Of a DNA stretch of 26,526 bases, positions 6,481 to 14,320 are shown in pieces. Position 1 is the stretch's first letter. Every line of letters starts with the position of its first letter. The notes beneath the pieces are model-generated. The model saw nothing but the letters and a program-made list of their open reading frames with translations, did no database searches and had not been told where the DNA came from. The position numbers and the translations under genes are program-made. Source of the DNA: UBA1140 sp964409295. Lineage in GTDB: Bacteria; Campylobacterota; Campylobacteria; Campylobacterales; Sulfurovaceae. The stretch lies in assembly GCA_964409295.1 (NCBI GenBank), contig CAYPCV010000139.1:1-26526 (forward strand). The letters run 5' to 3'.

Positions 6481-7773
6481 CTATTTCTGAGCTAATAAGG
6501 CTCGAACAATCTCTCTATCATCAAAATGAAACTTTTCGCCTTTAATTTCCATAGTATCTTCATCGCCTTTTCCAAGAATCATTAGAACCTCATTCTCTTT
6601 TAACTCTTTTAATGCTTCTTGAATAGCAAATGCTCTGTCTACCATTGCACGTGTATGACTTTGGTCTTTAATACCCGAAAGAATATCTTGTAAAATTGCT
6701 TCAGGCTCTTCGCTTCTTGGATTATCACTGGTTACATAGACTTTTGTTGCAAATTTTGCAGCGACAGCACCCATTCGTGGTCGTTTTCCTTTGTCTCTGT
6801 CTCCACCTGCTCCAAAGACTACAGAAACATCTTGGTCTTTCATACTATCAAGCACCTGAATCATTCCATCATCGGTGTGTGCAAAATCTACAATAACCAA
6901 AGGATTTCTGCTAACTACTTCCATTCGACCTGCTACACCTGCAAAATTGGCAACAACTTCACATATTTCAGATACATTTCGACCTGTAAGCATAACGGTT
7001 GAACCAATCGCTGCCATAAGATTAAATAGGTTAAACAATCCAACCATAGGAGAATAAAAAGTTGCCTCGGTACCTAAATGTTTAATTCCTGCTGTAATAC
7101 CATTTTGTAATGAAAATGCTTGAACTTTAAAGGTTGCAGGTTCATCTACTCCATAGCTTTGAGCCCCTATTGGATTATAGACAATATTTTTTATATCGTC
7201 TTTATTAAGGAGTTTTGGAGATTCATCTGCGAAAAATCGACTCTTCACTGCCCGATACTCTTCAACTGTTCCATGATAATCCAAATGGTCAGAAGTTACA
7301 TTAGTATGTACTTTTAATGCAAATTTTATTCCTTCAATTCGCTCTTGGTCAATGGCATGAGAACTTACTTCCATAATAAAATAGTTACATGCTTTCTCTT
7401 TTGCAATTTTCATACTATTTAAAATATGTAAAATAGAAGGTGTTGTCATTGACTTATCTTCGATTCGTTCATCATTAGCAAAAAAACCTCGTGTTCCTAA
7501 AAGAGCTGGTCTCTCCCCTAAATCTAAAAGAAAAGAGTAAATCCCTGCCGTAACAGTTGTTTTTCCATTAGTACCTGTTACACCAACTATTTTTAAGTCG
7601 TTCAAATTCCAAAGTTCTATAAGTTGGAGGGGAGTTATAAAAGGGGGTTTACTATCAAGTTTCTCAAAATATTTTCTATTTTGTACGGTTAAAAGAAAGA
7701 GGTCATCTTTTTCTAAGGAGCTTGTATCATCTGTAATCTGTTTATACTTATCTAAGTTGTAATCTAATCGCAC
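6481..7773 (-). CDS. murE: UDP-MurNAc-tripeptide synthetase MurE (meso-DAP type)
   Basis: MurE adds the third residue to the UDP-MurNAc-L-Ala-D-Glu precursor of peptidoglycan in the cytoplasm, using ATP. The Mur-ligase P-loop GVTGTNGKTTVT lies at about residue 60, and the central-domain HTNVTSDHLDYHGT motif is present. The C-terminal domain has DNPRSEEP. The DNPR motif is the recognised marker of meso-diaminopimelate specificity. The 430-aa length is short compared with E. coli (495), as is usual in this phylum, mostly because of a shorter N-terminal domain. The start is GTG (reading MRLDYN) with AGAGAA upstream. A TATAAT (7806-7811) lies just upstream. It follows the TPR gene by 60 bases. 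Confidence 0.95.
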   Translation of the reverse strand: MRLDYNLDKYKQITDDTSSLEKDDLFLLTVQNRKYFEKLDSKPPFITPLQLIELWNLNDLKIVGVTGTNGKTTVTAGIYSFLLDLGERPALLGTRGFFANDERIEDKSMTTPSILHILNSMKIAKEKACNYFIMEVSSHAIDQERIEGIKFALKVHTNVTSDHLDYHGTVEEYRAVKSRFFADESPKLLNKDDIKNIVYNPIGAQSYGVDEPATFKVQAFSLQNGITAGIKHLGTEATFYSPMVGLFNLFNLMAAIGSTVMLTGRNVSEICEVVANFAGVAGRMEVVSRNPLVIVDFAHTDDGMIQVLDSMKDQDVSVVFGAGGDRDKGKRPRMGAVAAKFATKVYVTSDNPRSEEPEAILQDILSGIKDQSHTRAMVDRAFAIQEALKELKENEVLMILGKGDEDTMEIKGEKFHFDDREIVRALLAQK

Positions 7774-7805
7774 ACTATTCTCTTTTATTTGAACTTATTT
7801 TATGC

Positions 7806-7811
7806 ATTATA
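7806..7811 (-). promoter_or_regulatory. Possible internal murE promoter (-10 TATAAT)
   Basis: Minus-strand GGGGATATAATG contains an exact TATAAT about 33 bases upstream of the murE GTG. There is no clear -35. It may supplement transcription arriving from nfu. Confidence 0.4.
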
Positions 7812-7833
7812 TCCCCTTATTAGGAAAAAAAAA

Positions 7834-8406
7834 TTAATTCTCTTTTATTTTGTGATAAAGTGCATAAATTTCTTGGTCTTTGTGAAAATTACTACTGGAC
7901 GAGTCCAAGAACTGTAGTGCCAACTCTTTTTGCCCTCGTTCAATCAACGCTTCTATAAAGAGTACATACTCTTCTCTATTCTTTAAAATAATATGCGTTG
8001 AAAACATAACATCTTCAAAGGCTTGTTTAAAATCTCCACGCTCATCAATAAAACGTAAAAAATCTTGATAACCAATACCATCTTTATACTCTATTTTATC
8101 TTTATCTGATTTAAGTAAGTGACTTATTTGGTTATTACTAGTATCAAGCGTAGAGAGGAGATTAACCATAACCTCTCCTGCATTCTCTTGTTCATTTTTT
8201 ATAATTTGATAATAATCAAACAGTGCTTGAGCTTCTTCGCCACTCTCCATCCCAATATCACATAAAAATACACCTACTTGTGCATCACTATCTGTGGGAT
8301 ACTCTTTTAACAAAAGTCCATAGGTAGTCAATGCACTCTCATACTTACCTAAAGAAAATTGCTCTTCAGCACGGTTTAGTAGCGTATCAAGACTTATCTT
8401 AGCCAT
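7834..8406 (-). CDS. TPR-like repeat protein of unknown function
   Basis: A 190-aa cytoplasmic protein with no signal peptide. A tetratricopeptide-like unit is visible at about residues 8-38 (AEEQFSLGKYESALTTYGLLLKEYP..), and the rest is helical, with further weak repeat-like helices near the C-terminus (ERGQKELALQFLDSS). TPR proteins act as scaffolds. No partner can be named. It starts 2 bases after the nfu stop, so the two are almost certainly co-translated. From memory, Campylobacter genomes keep a similar hypothetical gene between the NifU-like gene and murE, which suggests a conserved but unknown role. Confidence 0.8.
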   Translation of the reverse strand: MAKISLDTLLNRAEEQFSLGKYESALTTYGLLLKEYPTDSDAQVGVFLCDIGMESGEEAQALFDYYQIIKNEQENAGEVMVNLLSTLDTSNNQISHLLKSDKDKIEYKDGIGYQDFLRFIDERGDFKQAFEDVMFSTHIILKNREEYVLFIEALIERGQKELALQFLDSSSSNFHKDQEIYALYHKIKEN

Positions 8407-8408
8407 AA

Positions 8409-8702
8409 TTATCCTAGTTGTTCTAATTTATCTTCCCAGCCATGGGGAACATTCATCACTTTTATCTCTGGATGAATAAAAGTTTTCATCTCTTTTTCAA
8501 TACCAAATTTAATGGTAGTTCCCGAACTTCCACAACCAACACATGCACCTTGGAGTTGCACAAAAACTGTACCATCTTTTATATCTATTAACGTAACGTC
8601 TCCACCATCTTTTTGTATCCATACTTTTGCTTTATCAAGCATATTTGCAACAATTGGTTTTAACTCTTCATCTGTAAATGGAAGCACTCGCTTCTCCTTC
8701 AT
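8409..8702 (-). CDS. Nfu-type Fe-S cluster scaffold (NifU C-terminal domain)
   Basis: A 97-aa protein consisting only of the NifU-like C-terminal domain. This domain binds or carries a [4Fe-4S] cluster for transfer to target proteins. The invariant CVGCGSS (CxxC) motif lies at about residues 54-60, preceded by the typical QKDGGDVTLIDI segment. The ATG follows a weak ribosome-binding site. A TATAAT at 8724-8729 (minus) is a likely promoter. It is the first gene of a run with the TPR gene and murE. Confidence 0.92.
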   Translation of the reverse strand: MKEKRVLPFTDEELKPIVANMLDKAKVWIQKDGGDVTLIDIKDGTVFVQLQGACVGCGSSGTTIKFGIEKEMKTFIHPEIKVMNVPHGWEDKLEQLG

Positions 8703-8723
8703 TTGTAATTAATCTATTTATAC

Positions 8724-8729
8724 ATTATA
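8724..8729 (-). promoter_or_regulatory. Candidate nfu promoter (-10 TATAAT)
   Basis: An exact minus-strand TATAAT lies 22 bases upstream of the nfu ATG. A TTGACA is nearby (8740-8745) but only 10 bases away, too close to be its -35. Confidence 0.45.
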
Positions 8730-8838
8730 TTTAAATGTTTGTCAAGAAAAAATGCTAACTTTCAACCCCTTGGCTTTTAGCTTGTCCTAAATATTCTACT
8801 CTTTCATTGAAATATAAAGGTAGAGAGATTACAATACC

Positions 8839-8844
8839 TATAAT
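8839..8844 (+). promoter_or_regulatory. Candidate promoter of the DUF2062 gene
   Basis: TATAAT on the plus strand lies 20 bases upstream of the DUF2062 ATG, diverging from the nfu promoter. No good -35 is seen. Confidence 0.45.
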
Positions 8845-8864
8845 AAAACAATAGTGGTGGACAG

Positions 8865-9353
8865 ATGATCCGAAAAATCTTTAAAAACAAAGAGACAAAC
8901 AGTAAACTCAAACATTTTATAGAAAAATATAAAATACCAAGAGAGTACCTATCTATCAACCGAAAATCTATCTCTAGAGGTATACTCATCGGTCTTTTTT
9001 GGGGATTTATTCCCATGCCCATGCAGATGTTAGCCGTATTAGCCGTTACACCTTTTATCAAGTTTAATGTTCCTATTGCCATATCAATGGTTTGGTTAAG
9101 TAACCCTATTACTATGCCATTTATGTATTACATGGAGTATCAAACAGGAAATTTTTTATTAGGTAGAGAGGGTATTGCTAATATTGAGTTAACCTTAGAT
9201 TGGTTTAGCCAAAACTGGGATAATATTATTGTACCTCTTTATGTAGGAACTATTCCCTACTCTCTTATATTTTCTAGTTTTATCTATTACCTTATAAATA
9301 TTCTATGGATAAAATCTGTAAAAAATGAGAGATTTAATAAGATAAAAAAATAA
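8865..9353 (+). CDS. DUF2062 domain membrane protein
   Basis: A 162-aa inner-membrane protein of the DUF2062 family, whose function is unknown. The conserved core is visible at residues 38-95: RGILIGLFWGFIPMPMQML followed by a second hydrophobic helix and WLSNPITMPFMYY, the Asn-Pro-hydrophobic signature of the family. A third hydrophobic segment lies near residues 125-148. The N-terminus is basic and has no cleavable signal. The ATG has a GGTGG-like ribosome-binding site. It is transcribed away from nfu and stands alone. No neighbour indicates its role. Confidence 0.85.
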   Translation: MIRKIFKNKETNSKLKHFIEKYKIPREYLSINRKSISRGILIGLFWGFIPMPMQMLAVLAVTPFIKFNVPIAISMVWLSNPITMPFMYYMEYQTGNFLLGREGIANIELTLDWFSQNWDNIIVPLYVGTIPYSLIFSSFIYYLINILWIKSVKNERFNKIKK

Positions 9354-9684
9354 ACTACCTCAGCTATTAGGGTTTTAAAACTGAAATTTGTATCTTTGGT
9401 AATTTTCTCTCTTGCTTATAAAATAAAAATGCTAAACATCTAATCACTACTCTTTTCATACACTACATCCTTTTATTGTTGTTTTATATTAAAAATAATT
9501 TTTAATATAATCCCTTGATACTTAAATTATATTAATTTAGTGTTAAAGTAAAATGAATTAGAGTAATTATTAATAGGTAAATATAGAGATATTTTTTATT
9601 TATAAGTTTTTGTTAACATTAAAAAATAGAAGTTTGGAATAATGTTAAGAAGTCCTAAAAAGGACTTTCTTTGGAGAGGGACTA
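9354..9684. other. Gene-free A/T-rich stretch
   Basis: No coding region or RNA gene is seen here. It contains an A/T-only 11-bp inverted repeat (9485-9495/9499-9509), a 9-bp inverted repeat ttaacatta/taatgttaa (9613-9621/9640-9648), and the small hairpin at 9650-9667. The convergent DUF2062 and rplQ genes end on either side, so termination signals for both would be expected here. Confidence 0.6.
9650..9667 (-). terminator. Candidate rplQ operon terminator
   Basis: A 7-bp stem, aagtcct/aggactt, with an A4 loop lies 18 bases after the rplQ stop. The minus-strand tail is only CTTAACATTATT, so the U-tract is weak. The position at the end of the alpha operon supports the call. Confidence 0.45.
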
Positions 9685-10032
9685 CTATACGAGTTCTATA
9701 ATAGCCATTGGTGCTGCGTCACCTCTACGGTTACGAGTCTTAATAATTCTTGTATATCCACCATTACGTTCTGCATATTCAGGTGCAATTTCAGTAACAA
9801 GTTTATTAGTACAAGCTTTATCTTGTAACATTGCAAAAACTGCTTTGTGTGCATTTTCTCCACTCGCTGCTTTTGTTACAAGCTTTTCAAAATAACTTCT
9901 AAGCTCTTTTGCTTTAGGAAGAGTTGTCTCCATTCTTCCATATTTAATAAGAGCAATAGAGAGGTTTTTTAATAGTGCCGCTCTGTGAGCAGAAGTTCTG
10001 CTTAACTTACGGTATCCATGTTTATGTCTCAT
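9685..10032 (-). CDS. rplQ: 50S ribosomal protein L17
   Basis: L17 lies near the peptide exit tunnel of the large subunit. The 115-aa protein starts MRHKHGYRKLSRTSAHRAALL, the invariant N-terminus of the family, and ends in ...APMAIIELV. An AAGGAAG ribosome-binding site precedes the ATG. It is the last gene of the rpmJ-rpsM-rpsK-rpsD-rpoA-rplQ operon, 20 bases after rpoA. Confidence 0.97.
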   Translation of the reverse strand: MRHKHGYRKLSRTSAHRAALLKNLSIALIKYGRMETTLPKAKELRSYFEKLVTKAASGENAHKAVFAMLQDKACTNKLVTEIAPEYAERNGGYTRIIKTRNRRGDAAPMAIIELV

Positions 10033-10052
10033 ATATCTTCCTTCTTATCGAG

Positions 10053-11054
10053 CTAGTCTTTTAACTGCTCTATTTTCTTAACAAGATTTACTCTTGTATT
10101 GTCTGCCAATTCAAAATCATCACCATACCCTAAGTTTTCTAAACACTCAGCAATTTCATCCAATGATTTTTTACCAAGATTTTTAATGTTCTTAATCTCA
10201 GTAGTGGTCATGAGTACCAACTCTCCAACAACTTTCATTCCAGCTCTATCTAATGAGTTAAATGAACGAGCCGATAGACCAAGTGACTCAATTGGTTCTA
10301 AATATGCTCTAATTTCAGAGTCATCATTATTACGTTTAATAGGTGCTGCATTGATTTCAACATCAAGAACCCCATTAAATACTGAAAGTTGTTTATACAT
10401 TGTCTCTAATGCATTTGTAAATGCATCAACAGGCGATACTTGACCATCTGTTTCAATATCAAAGACAATTTTTTCATAGTTCGGATTATCTTCAACTAGA
10501 ACATTTTGAATGTCATAGTTTGCTTTTTTTACAGGTGTAAAAAAAGCATCCAAGGCAATAGCATCAACTGCTACGTCAGCTCGAATATCTTCACTTTGAA
10601 CATATCCTAAACCTTTAGCGATAACCACTGTAAAGTTTAGAATAGCATCCTCATTAAGAGTTGCTAAAAATGCATCTGGATTTACAATCTCTACATCATC
10701 ATTCACTAAATCTGCGGCAGTGATTTCACGAGAACCTACAAAGCTATAGTTAACTTCTAATCTCTCAACACCTTCAGCTAGTTTAAAACGAATATTTTTA
10801 AGATTAATAATAAATACTGCTACATCTTCATGCATTCCACGAACGCTATCAAACTCATGTGCAGCACCCTCAATCTTAATAGAGATTGGAGCAAATCCAA
10901 CAGAAGAGCCTAAAATAAGTCTTCTTAATGGGTGTGCAAGTGTAATAGCATAACCACTCTCAAAAGGATAGGCAATAACTTCAGATCTATTTGTTCCTAG
11001 TTCATTCACTTCAACATTTGTTGGAAGTGATGGAGCTACTTTAATTTTTTTCAT
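10053..11054 (-). CDS. rpoA: RNA polymerase alpha subunit
   Basis: The alpha subunit dimerises to nucleate assembly of RNA polymerase, and its C-terminal domain contacts UP elements and activators. At 333 aa it is full length. The N-terminal domain shows LAHPLRRLILGSSVGFAP and SVRGMHEDVAVFIINLK. The C-terminal domain shows LSARSFNSLDRAGMKVVGEL and NLGKKSLDEI, including the Arg used for DNA contact in E. coli. A short AAGG site precedes the ATG. It sits between rpsD and rplQ, the normal order. Confidence 0.97.
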   Translation of the reverse strand: MKKIKVAPSLPTNVEVNELGTNRSEVIAYPFESGYAITLAHPLRRLILGSSVGFAPISIKIEGAAHEFDSVRGMHEDVAVFIINLKNIRFKLAEGVERLEVNYSFVGSREITAADLVNDDVEIVNPDAFLATLNEDAILNFTVVIAKGLGYVQSEDIRADVAVDAIALDAFFTPVKKANYDIQNVLVEDNPNYEKIVFDIETDGQVSPVDAFTNALETMYKQLSVFNGVLDVEINAAPIKRNNDDSEIRAYLEPIESLGLSARSFNSLDRAGMKVVGELVLMTTTEIKNIKNLGKKSLDEIAECLENLGYGDDFELADNTRVNLVKKIEQLKD

Positions 11055-11083
11055 TCTTTGCCTTTTTGCCTTAATGTTTATTG

Positions 11084-11710
11084 TTACTTCGAGTAAAGCT
11101 CAACGATTAATCTCTCTTCAACTGGAATTGAAATTTCATCTCTGTTTGGAATTCTTGTAAATAGACCGAAAAGTTTCTCTTTTTCAACATCTACCCACTC
11201 TACCATACCAGTTTGGTTTGTAAGTTCCATTGCTCTTACAACTTGTGGATTGGCTTTAGATTTTTCTCTAATTTCAATTTTTTGACCTGCTTTAACTCTA
11301 AATGATGGAATATCAACTCGTTTACCATCAACAAGAATATGTCCATGGTTAGTAAGTTGTCTTGCAAATCTTCTAGTTGTTGCAAAACCCATTCTATAAA
11401 CTACATTATCAAGTCTCTGCTCAAGAAGTTGAATAAGAAGTGAACCTGTGTTCCCATCTTGTCTTTTAGCTTCAGCAAAAAGTGCTCTAAATTGTTTTTC
11501 AGATACACCATACATGAATTTAGCTTTTTGCTTCTCTTGAAGTTGTTCACCATATTCACTTAATTTTGTTCTTCTTTGACCATGTTGCCCTGGTGGGTAT
11601 GGTCTTTTTTCTAAAGCTGATTTTCCTGCAAGTCTTCTCTCACCTTTTAAGCCGAGATCAACACCAAGTCTTCGCTCTAGTTTTTCAACTGGACCTCTAT
11701 ATCTTGCCAT
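11084..11710 (-). CDS. rpsD: 30S ribosomal protein S4
   Basis: S4 starts assembly of the 30S body and contributes to decoding accuracy; in E. coli it also represses the alpha operon by binding its leader. The protein is 208 aa and has the S4 RNA-binding domain in the second half (LDNVVYRMGFATTRRFARQL). The N-terminus has RYRGPVEKLERRLG and YPPGQHGQRR, with no cysteines, so this is the zinc-free form. It lies 52 bases downstream of rpsK, the largest gap in the operon. Confidence 0.97.
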   Translation of the reverse strand: MARYRGPVEKLERRLGVDLGLKGERRLAGKSALEKRPYPPGQHGQRRTKLSEYGEQLQEKQKAKFMYGVSEKQFRALFAEAKRQDGNTGSLLIQLLEQRLDNVVYRMGFATTRRFARQLTNHGHILVDGKRVDIPSFRVKAGQKIEIREKSKANPQVVRAMELTNQTGMVEWVDVEKEKLFGLFTRIPNRDEISIPVEERLIVELYSK

Positions 11711-11762
11711 GTTTAATACCTTTAATTATTCTATTAAATATAAATTCAATCACAAACAGTGA

Positions 11763-12137
11763 TTAAACTCTTCTCTGCTTAGGAGGACGACAACCATTAT
11801 GAGGTAATGGAGTAATATCTTTTAACCAAGCTACTCTAATGCCTTCAGTTGCACCAATTGACTTAACAGCTGTATCTCTACCTGAACCAGGTCCTTGTAC
11901 TTTGATACCAACCTCTTTAATTCCATGCTCCATTGCTTTTGCCATTGCATCAGCAACAGCTTCTGTAGCCGCAAAAGGAGTAGATTTTTTAGAACCTTTA
12001 AATCCTAATGAACCAGCAGAACTCCAGGCAATAACGTTACCAAGCTCATCTGTAACTGTAATTACTGTATTGTTAAAGGTAGCAGCTACGTAAACTACAC
12101 CTTTAGCAATATTCTTTTTTGCTTTTTTCTTAGCCAT
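11763..12137 (-). CDS. rpsK: 30S ribosomal protein S11
   Basis: S11 lies on the platform of the 30S subunit near the mRNA exit. The 124-aa protein is full length. Family motifs include ATFNNTVITVTDELGN, the central GPGSGRDTAVKSI, and the C-terminal ITPLPHNGCRPPKQRRV, which contains the Asn-Gly pair known to form isoaspartate in other bacteria. A GAGGAT ribosome-binding site precedes the ATG. It follows rpsM by 14 bases. Confidence 0.97.
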   Translation of the reverse strand: MAKKKAKKNIAKGVVYVAATFNNTVITVTDELGNVIAWSSAGSLGFKGSKKSTPFAATEAVADAMAKAMEHGIKEVGIKVQGPGSGRDTAVKSIGATEGIRVAWLKDITPLPHNGCRPPKQRRV

Positions 12138-12151
12138 TAATCAATCCTCGC

Positions 12152-12514
12152 TTATGCTGCGCCAACAGTTTTTCTTTTACCCTTACGAGTTCTAGCATTT
12201 GTCTTAGTTTTTTGACCTCTACATGGAAGACCACGTCTGTGTCTAAGTCCTCTGTATGAACCAAGGTCCATAAGACCTTTGATGTCCAGAGTTACTTTTT
12301 TTCTAAGATCCCCTTCCACCATGAAATTTTCTTGAATTTCATTACGGATTGCAGCTGCTTGAGTATCTGTTAATTCAAAAACTCTTGTATTATAATCAAT
12401 ACCTGTTGCATCAAGAATTAATCTTGAACTATGAAGACCTATACCATAGATATAAGTAAGTCCGTACTCAATTCTCTTTTTTTTAGGTAAATCAACACCT
12501 GATATACGTGCCAT
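12152..12514 (-). CDS. rpsM: 30S ribosomal protein S13
   Basis: S13 is at the head of the 30S subunit and contacts the P-site tRNA and L5 of the large subunit. The 120-aa protein starts MARISGVDLP. It has the helix-hairpin-helix segment YIYGIGLHSS and the conserved C-terminal SYRGLRHRRGLPCRGQKTKTNARTRKG signature (two overlapping motifs). AAGGAT lies upstream of the ATG. It starts only 2 bases after the rpmJ stop. Confidence 0.97.
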   Translation of the reverse strand: MARISGVDLPKKKRIEYGLTYIYGIGLHSSRLILDATGIDYNTRVFELTDTQAAAIRNEIQENFMVEGDLRKKVTLDIKGLMDLGSYRGLRHRRGLPCRGQKTKTNARTRKGKRKTVGAA

Positions 12515-12516
12515 GC

Positions 12517-12630
12517 TTATCCTTGTCTTTGTTTATGTTTTGGATTTTTGCAGATAATTCTTACGATACCTTTTCGCTTGATTATCTTACAATCATCACA
12601 CATTTTTTTTACTGATGGTCTAACCTTCAT
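12517..12630 (-). CDS. rpmJ: 50S ribosomal protein L36 (zinc-binding type)
   Basis: A 37-aa protein read directly from the minus strand: MKVRPSVKKMCDDCK... ending KHKQRQG. L36 is the smallest ribosomal protein and binds zinc in this C+ form through C11, C14, C27 and H32, all present. An AGGAGTAACC ribosome-binding site precedes the ATG. It is the first gene of the alpha operon here. No infA or secY lies upstream, so this operon is detached from the spc cluster. Confidence 0.95.
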   Translation of the reverse strand: MKVRPSVKKMCDDCKIIKRKGIVRIICKNPKHKQRQG

Positions 12631-12671
12631 TGGTTACTCCTAAAGTGTGTTTTTGCACCTATGTTGCGTCA

Positions 12672-12717
12672 TGGTTGGATGAAAACAAGTTATTAAAAAT
12701 AACCTATTATCCAACCA
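12672..12717 (-). promoter_or_regulatory. Nested hairpin in the leader of the rpmJ-rplQ operon
   Basis: Perfect 9-bp outer arms tggttggat (12672-12680) and atccaacca (12709-12717) enclose an inner 6-bp stem gttatt/aataac (12689-12703). It lies 42 bases upstream of the rpmJ ATG in the transcript, with no U-tract. By analogy with the S4-controlled alpha operon of E. coli it is a candidate S4 autoregulatory leader, but its shape does not resemble the E. coli pseudoknot. Confidence 0.5.
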
Positions 12718-12738
12718 ACTCTTATATAATCAGTGCCT

Positions 12739-12744
12739 ATTATA
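12739..12744 (-). promoter_or_regulatory. Candidate alpha-operon promoter (-10 TATAAT)
   Basis: An exact minus-strand TATAAT is followed by AGGCACTGA. It lies just upstream of the nested leader hairpin at 12672-12717, so transcription would begin shortly before it. The -35 region is not consensus. Confidence 0.5.
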
Positions 12745-12875
12745 TAAAAATTCTTCACGCAGAGTTACACTAAACCGAGATTTAGGTCGCGAATAGTAAC
12801 AAAAGGTAAATTAATTTTTACTTATATTTTGAATAATTATTGATTTTTTATTAGTTTTTGTTAAAGAAGAAGCAG

Positions 12876-12897
12876 AATGGTCGAGCTAACGACCATT
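12876..12897 (-). terminator. Terminator after ybaB
   Basis: An 8-bp stem, aatggtcg/cgaccatt, with a 6-base loop lies 17 bases beyond the ybaB stop. The minus-strand tail is pyrimidine-rich (CTGCTTCTTCTTT), a moderate terminator. It separates the panD-ybaB unit from the alpha operon. Confidence 0.6.
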
Positions 12898-12914
12898 TTA
12901 AAGAAGAAAATTAC

Positions 12915-13229
12915 TTATTTCATTCCAAAAGGATTAATTCCACCCATCATGCCCATGGCTTGAGATTTTTTATTATCTTCTACCATTCTTAGTACATCAT
13001 TTATAGCAGAGATAAGAAGGATTTGCAAAGAGGACTTATCTTCTAAAAGAGAATCATCAATGGTAATGTCGATAATTTCATTCGCTCCATTAGCCGTTAC
13101 TTCAACCATTCCACCACCTGCTTTGGCTGTCATACTAATATTTTTAGATTGCTCTTCCATCTCTTTGGCTTTGCTTTGGAGTTGCTCCATCATCGCACCC
13201 ATTTTACTCATATCTAAACCTTCAAACAT
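12915..13229 (-). CDS. YbaB/EbfC family nucleoid-associated protein
   Basis: A 104-aa protein of the YbaB/EbfC family. Members form small dimers that bind DNA and influence nucleoid structure; the gene often lies next to dnaX-recR in other phyla but not here. The Met-rich N-terminus (MSKMGAMMEQLQSKAKEMEE) forms a helix, followed by the core VTANGANEIIDITIDDSLL and a Met/Gly-rich tail. Its ATG overlaps the panD stop by one base (TAATG), showing translational coupling. Confidence 0.9.
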   Translation of the reverse strand: MFEGLDMSKMGAMMEQLQSKAKEMEEQSKNISMTAKAGGGMVEVTANGANEIIDITIDDSLLEDKSSLQILLISAINDVLRMVEDNKKSQAMGMMGGINPFGMK

Positions 13230-13597
13230 TACTTTAATCCTTTAAACTCTTGGGCAATACTATTATCATCTTCTAAAATAACTATTTTAGGTTCAAAAAT
13301 ATCAGCCTCTTCTTCACTCATGGTTGCATAAGCAATCACGATAATCTTATCGCCCACATGTACTTTTCGAGCAGCAGCCCCATTAAGACACATCTCTTTT
13401 TTACCAGCCTCACCTGGAATAATATAGGTAGAGAATCGTTCTCCATTATTAATGTTAACAATATCTATTTTTTGACCAACACGCATGTTGGCTGCATCAA
13501 GTAAATTTTGATCAATGGTTATAGAGCCTACATAATGTAAGTTAGCTTCGGTTACGGTCGCTCTGTGCAATTTACTATAGAGCATGGTAATGTTCAT
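13229..13597 (-). CDS. panD: Aspartate 1-decarboxylase precursor
   Basis: PanD makes beta-alanine from L-aspartate for pantothenate and CoenzymeA synthesis. The 122-aa precursor cleaves itself between Gly24 and Ser25, and Ser25 becomes the pyruvoyl cofactor. Both residues are present in HYVGSITID. The N-terminus TMLYSKLHRATVTEA and the segment LNGAAARKVHVGDKIIVIAYA match the family. It is the first gene of a two-gene unit with ybaB. A TGCTATAAT promoter lies 34 bases upstream. Confidence 0.96.
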   Translation of the reverse strand: MNITMLYSKLHRATVTEANLHYVGSITIDQNLLDAANMRVGQKIDIVNINNGERFSTYIIPGEAGKKEMCLNGAAARKVHVGDKIIVIAYATMSEEEADIFEPKIVILEDDNSIAQEFKGLK

Positions 13598-13630
13598 TAG
13601 AGTTATCTCCGTGATTTGTGATTTTTTTGT

Positions 13631-13639
13631 ATTATAGCA
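13631..13639 (-). promoter_or_regulatory. panD promoter (extended -10)
   Basis: Minus-strand CTGCTATAAT is an extended -10 element about 34 bases upstream of the panD ATG. The -35 region is weak, as for other promoters in this window. Confidence 0.55.
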
Positions 13640-13739
13640 GATTATTATTTACCAAAACTTCATTCGATAAGAGATTATAGGTTTCTATTCTTTGAAAGAT
13701 AAAAGTATTTTACAATATTTTTAATTATATTTTAACATT

Positions 13740-13757
13740 AAATATTATATAATATTT
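13740..13757 (+). promoter_or_regulatory. Palindrome covering the -10 of the 148-aa exported protein gene
   Basis: The 18-base perfect palindrome aaatattat/ataatattt contains TATAAT (13748-13753), 30 bases upstream of the start at 13783. A protein bound to the palindrome would block the promoter, so it is a candidate operator. Its half-site is similar to the larger inverted repeat at 14321-14352. The A/T bias makes chance occurrence possible. Confidence 0.4.
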
Positions 13758-13782
13758 TTAAACATAAATAAAGGGATTTTTC

Positions 13783-14229
13783 ATGAAACACTACAACTTA
13801 CTTATCGCTATATTTACACTTATTACAACAATCAATGCCCATGCTAATTTAGAAATTTCCAGTAAACTATTTGAGGTATCAAAAGGGTCAAAAATACTAA
13901 AAGAGTTGACCCAAGCAATTCCAAATACAGTTGTTGCCTATCAACATACCATAACAAATCCAAGTAATATGATTGCAAGAGATGTTGTATTCTCAGACAT
14001 TATTCCTAAACATACGACTTATATACCTAACAGTGCTAAATGCAGTAATGGTTGTTTAATTGAGTACTCTGTAGACGGAGAAGTTTTTGAAAAAGCATCA
14101 GAACTCTTTGTTTATAATAATACTTTGACCCTAGCTAATCCAAAAGATTATAAGCATATTCGCTGGACATTCCCCAAATTAAACCCAAACACAAAAGAGG
14201 TAATTTCATTTAAAACAAAAATAGACTAA
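13783..14229 (+). CDS. Small exported DUF11-like protein with Cys pair
   Basis: A 148-aa protein with a clear signal peptide (residues 1-21, hydrophobic LLIAIFTLITTI ending AHA). The mature part resembles a single DUF11/conserved-repeat Ig-like domain: VAYQHTITNPSNMIARDVVFSDIIP, followed by IPNSAKC. C87 and C91 are close together (CSNGC) and could form a disulfide. It is clearly homologous to the 156-aa protein at 17502-17972 (shared SVDG..., KASELF, LNPNTKE, SFKTKI). The ATG has AAAGGGA upstream. It lies on the plus strand, apart from its paralogue. A structural role at the cell surface is inferred; no enzyme motif is present. Confidence 0.8.
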   Translation: MKHYNLLIAIFTLITTINAHANLEISSKLFEVSKGSKILKELTQAIPNTVVAYQHTITNPSNMIARDVVFSDIIPKHTTYIPNSAKCSNGCLIEYSVDGEVFEKASELFVYNNTLTLANPKDYKHIRWTFPKLNPNTKEVISFKTKID

Positions 14230-14320
14230 TCCTATTATAAACTACTTTTAATTGTCGTCTCTTTCTCTCTCTAAGAGAGTATTTCAAGTAACATCATCTA
14301 TTTTATAAAGTTTTTATGTT

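Noticed and set aside
8740..8745. TTGACA as the -35 of the nfu promoter
   Set aside because: It is only 10 bases from the TATAAT, far from the 16-18 bases needed.
9485..9509. A/T-only inverted repeat as a terminator of the DUF2062 gene
   Set aside because: The stem contains no G-C pair and no U-tract of the correct polarity stands out from the background.
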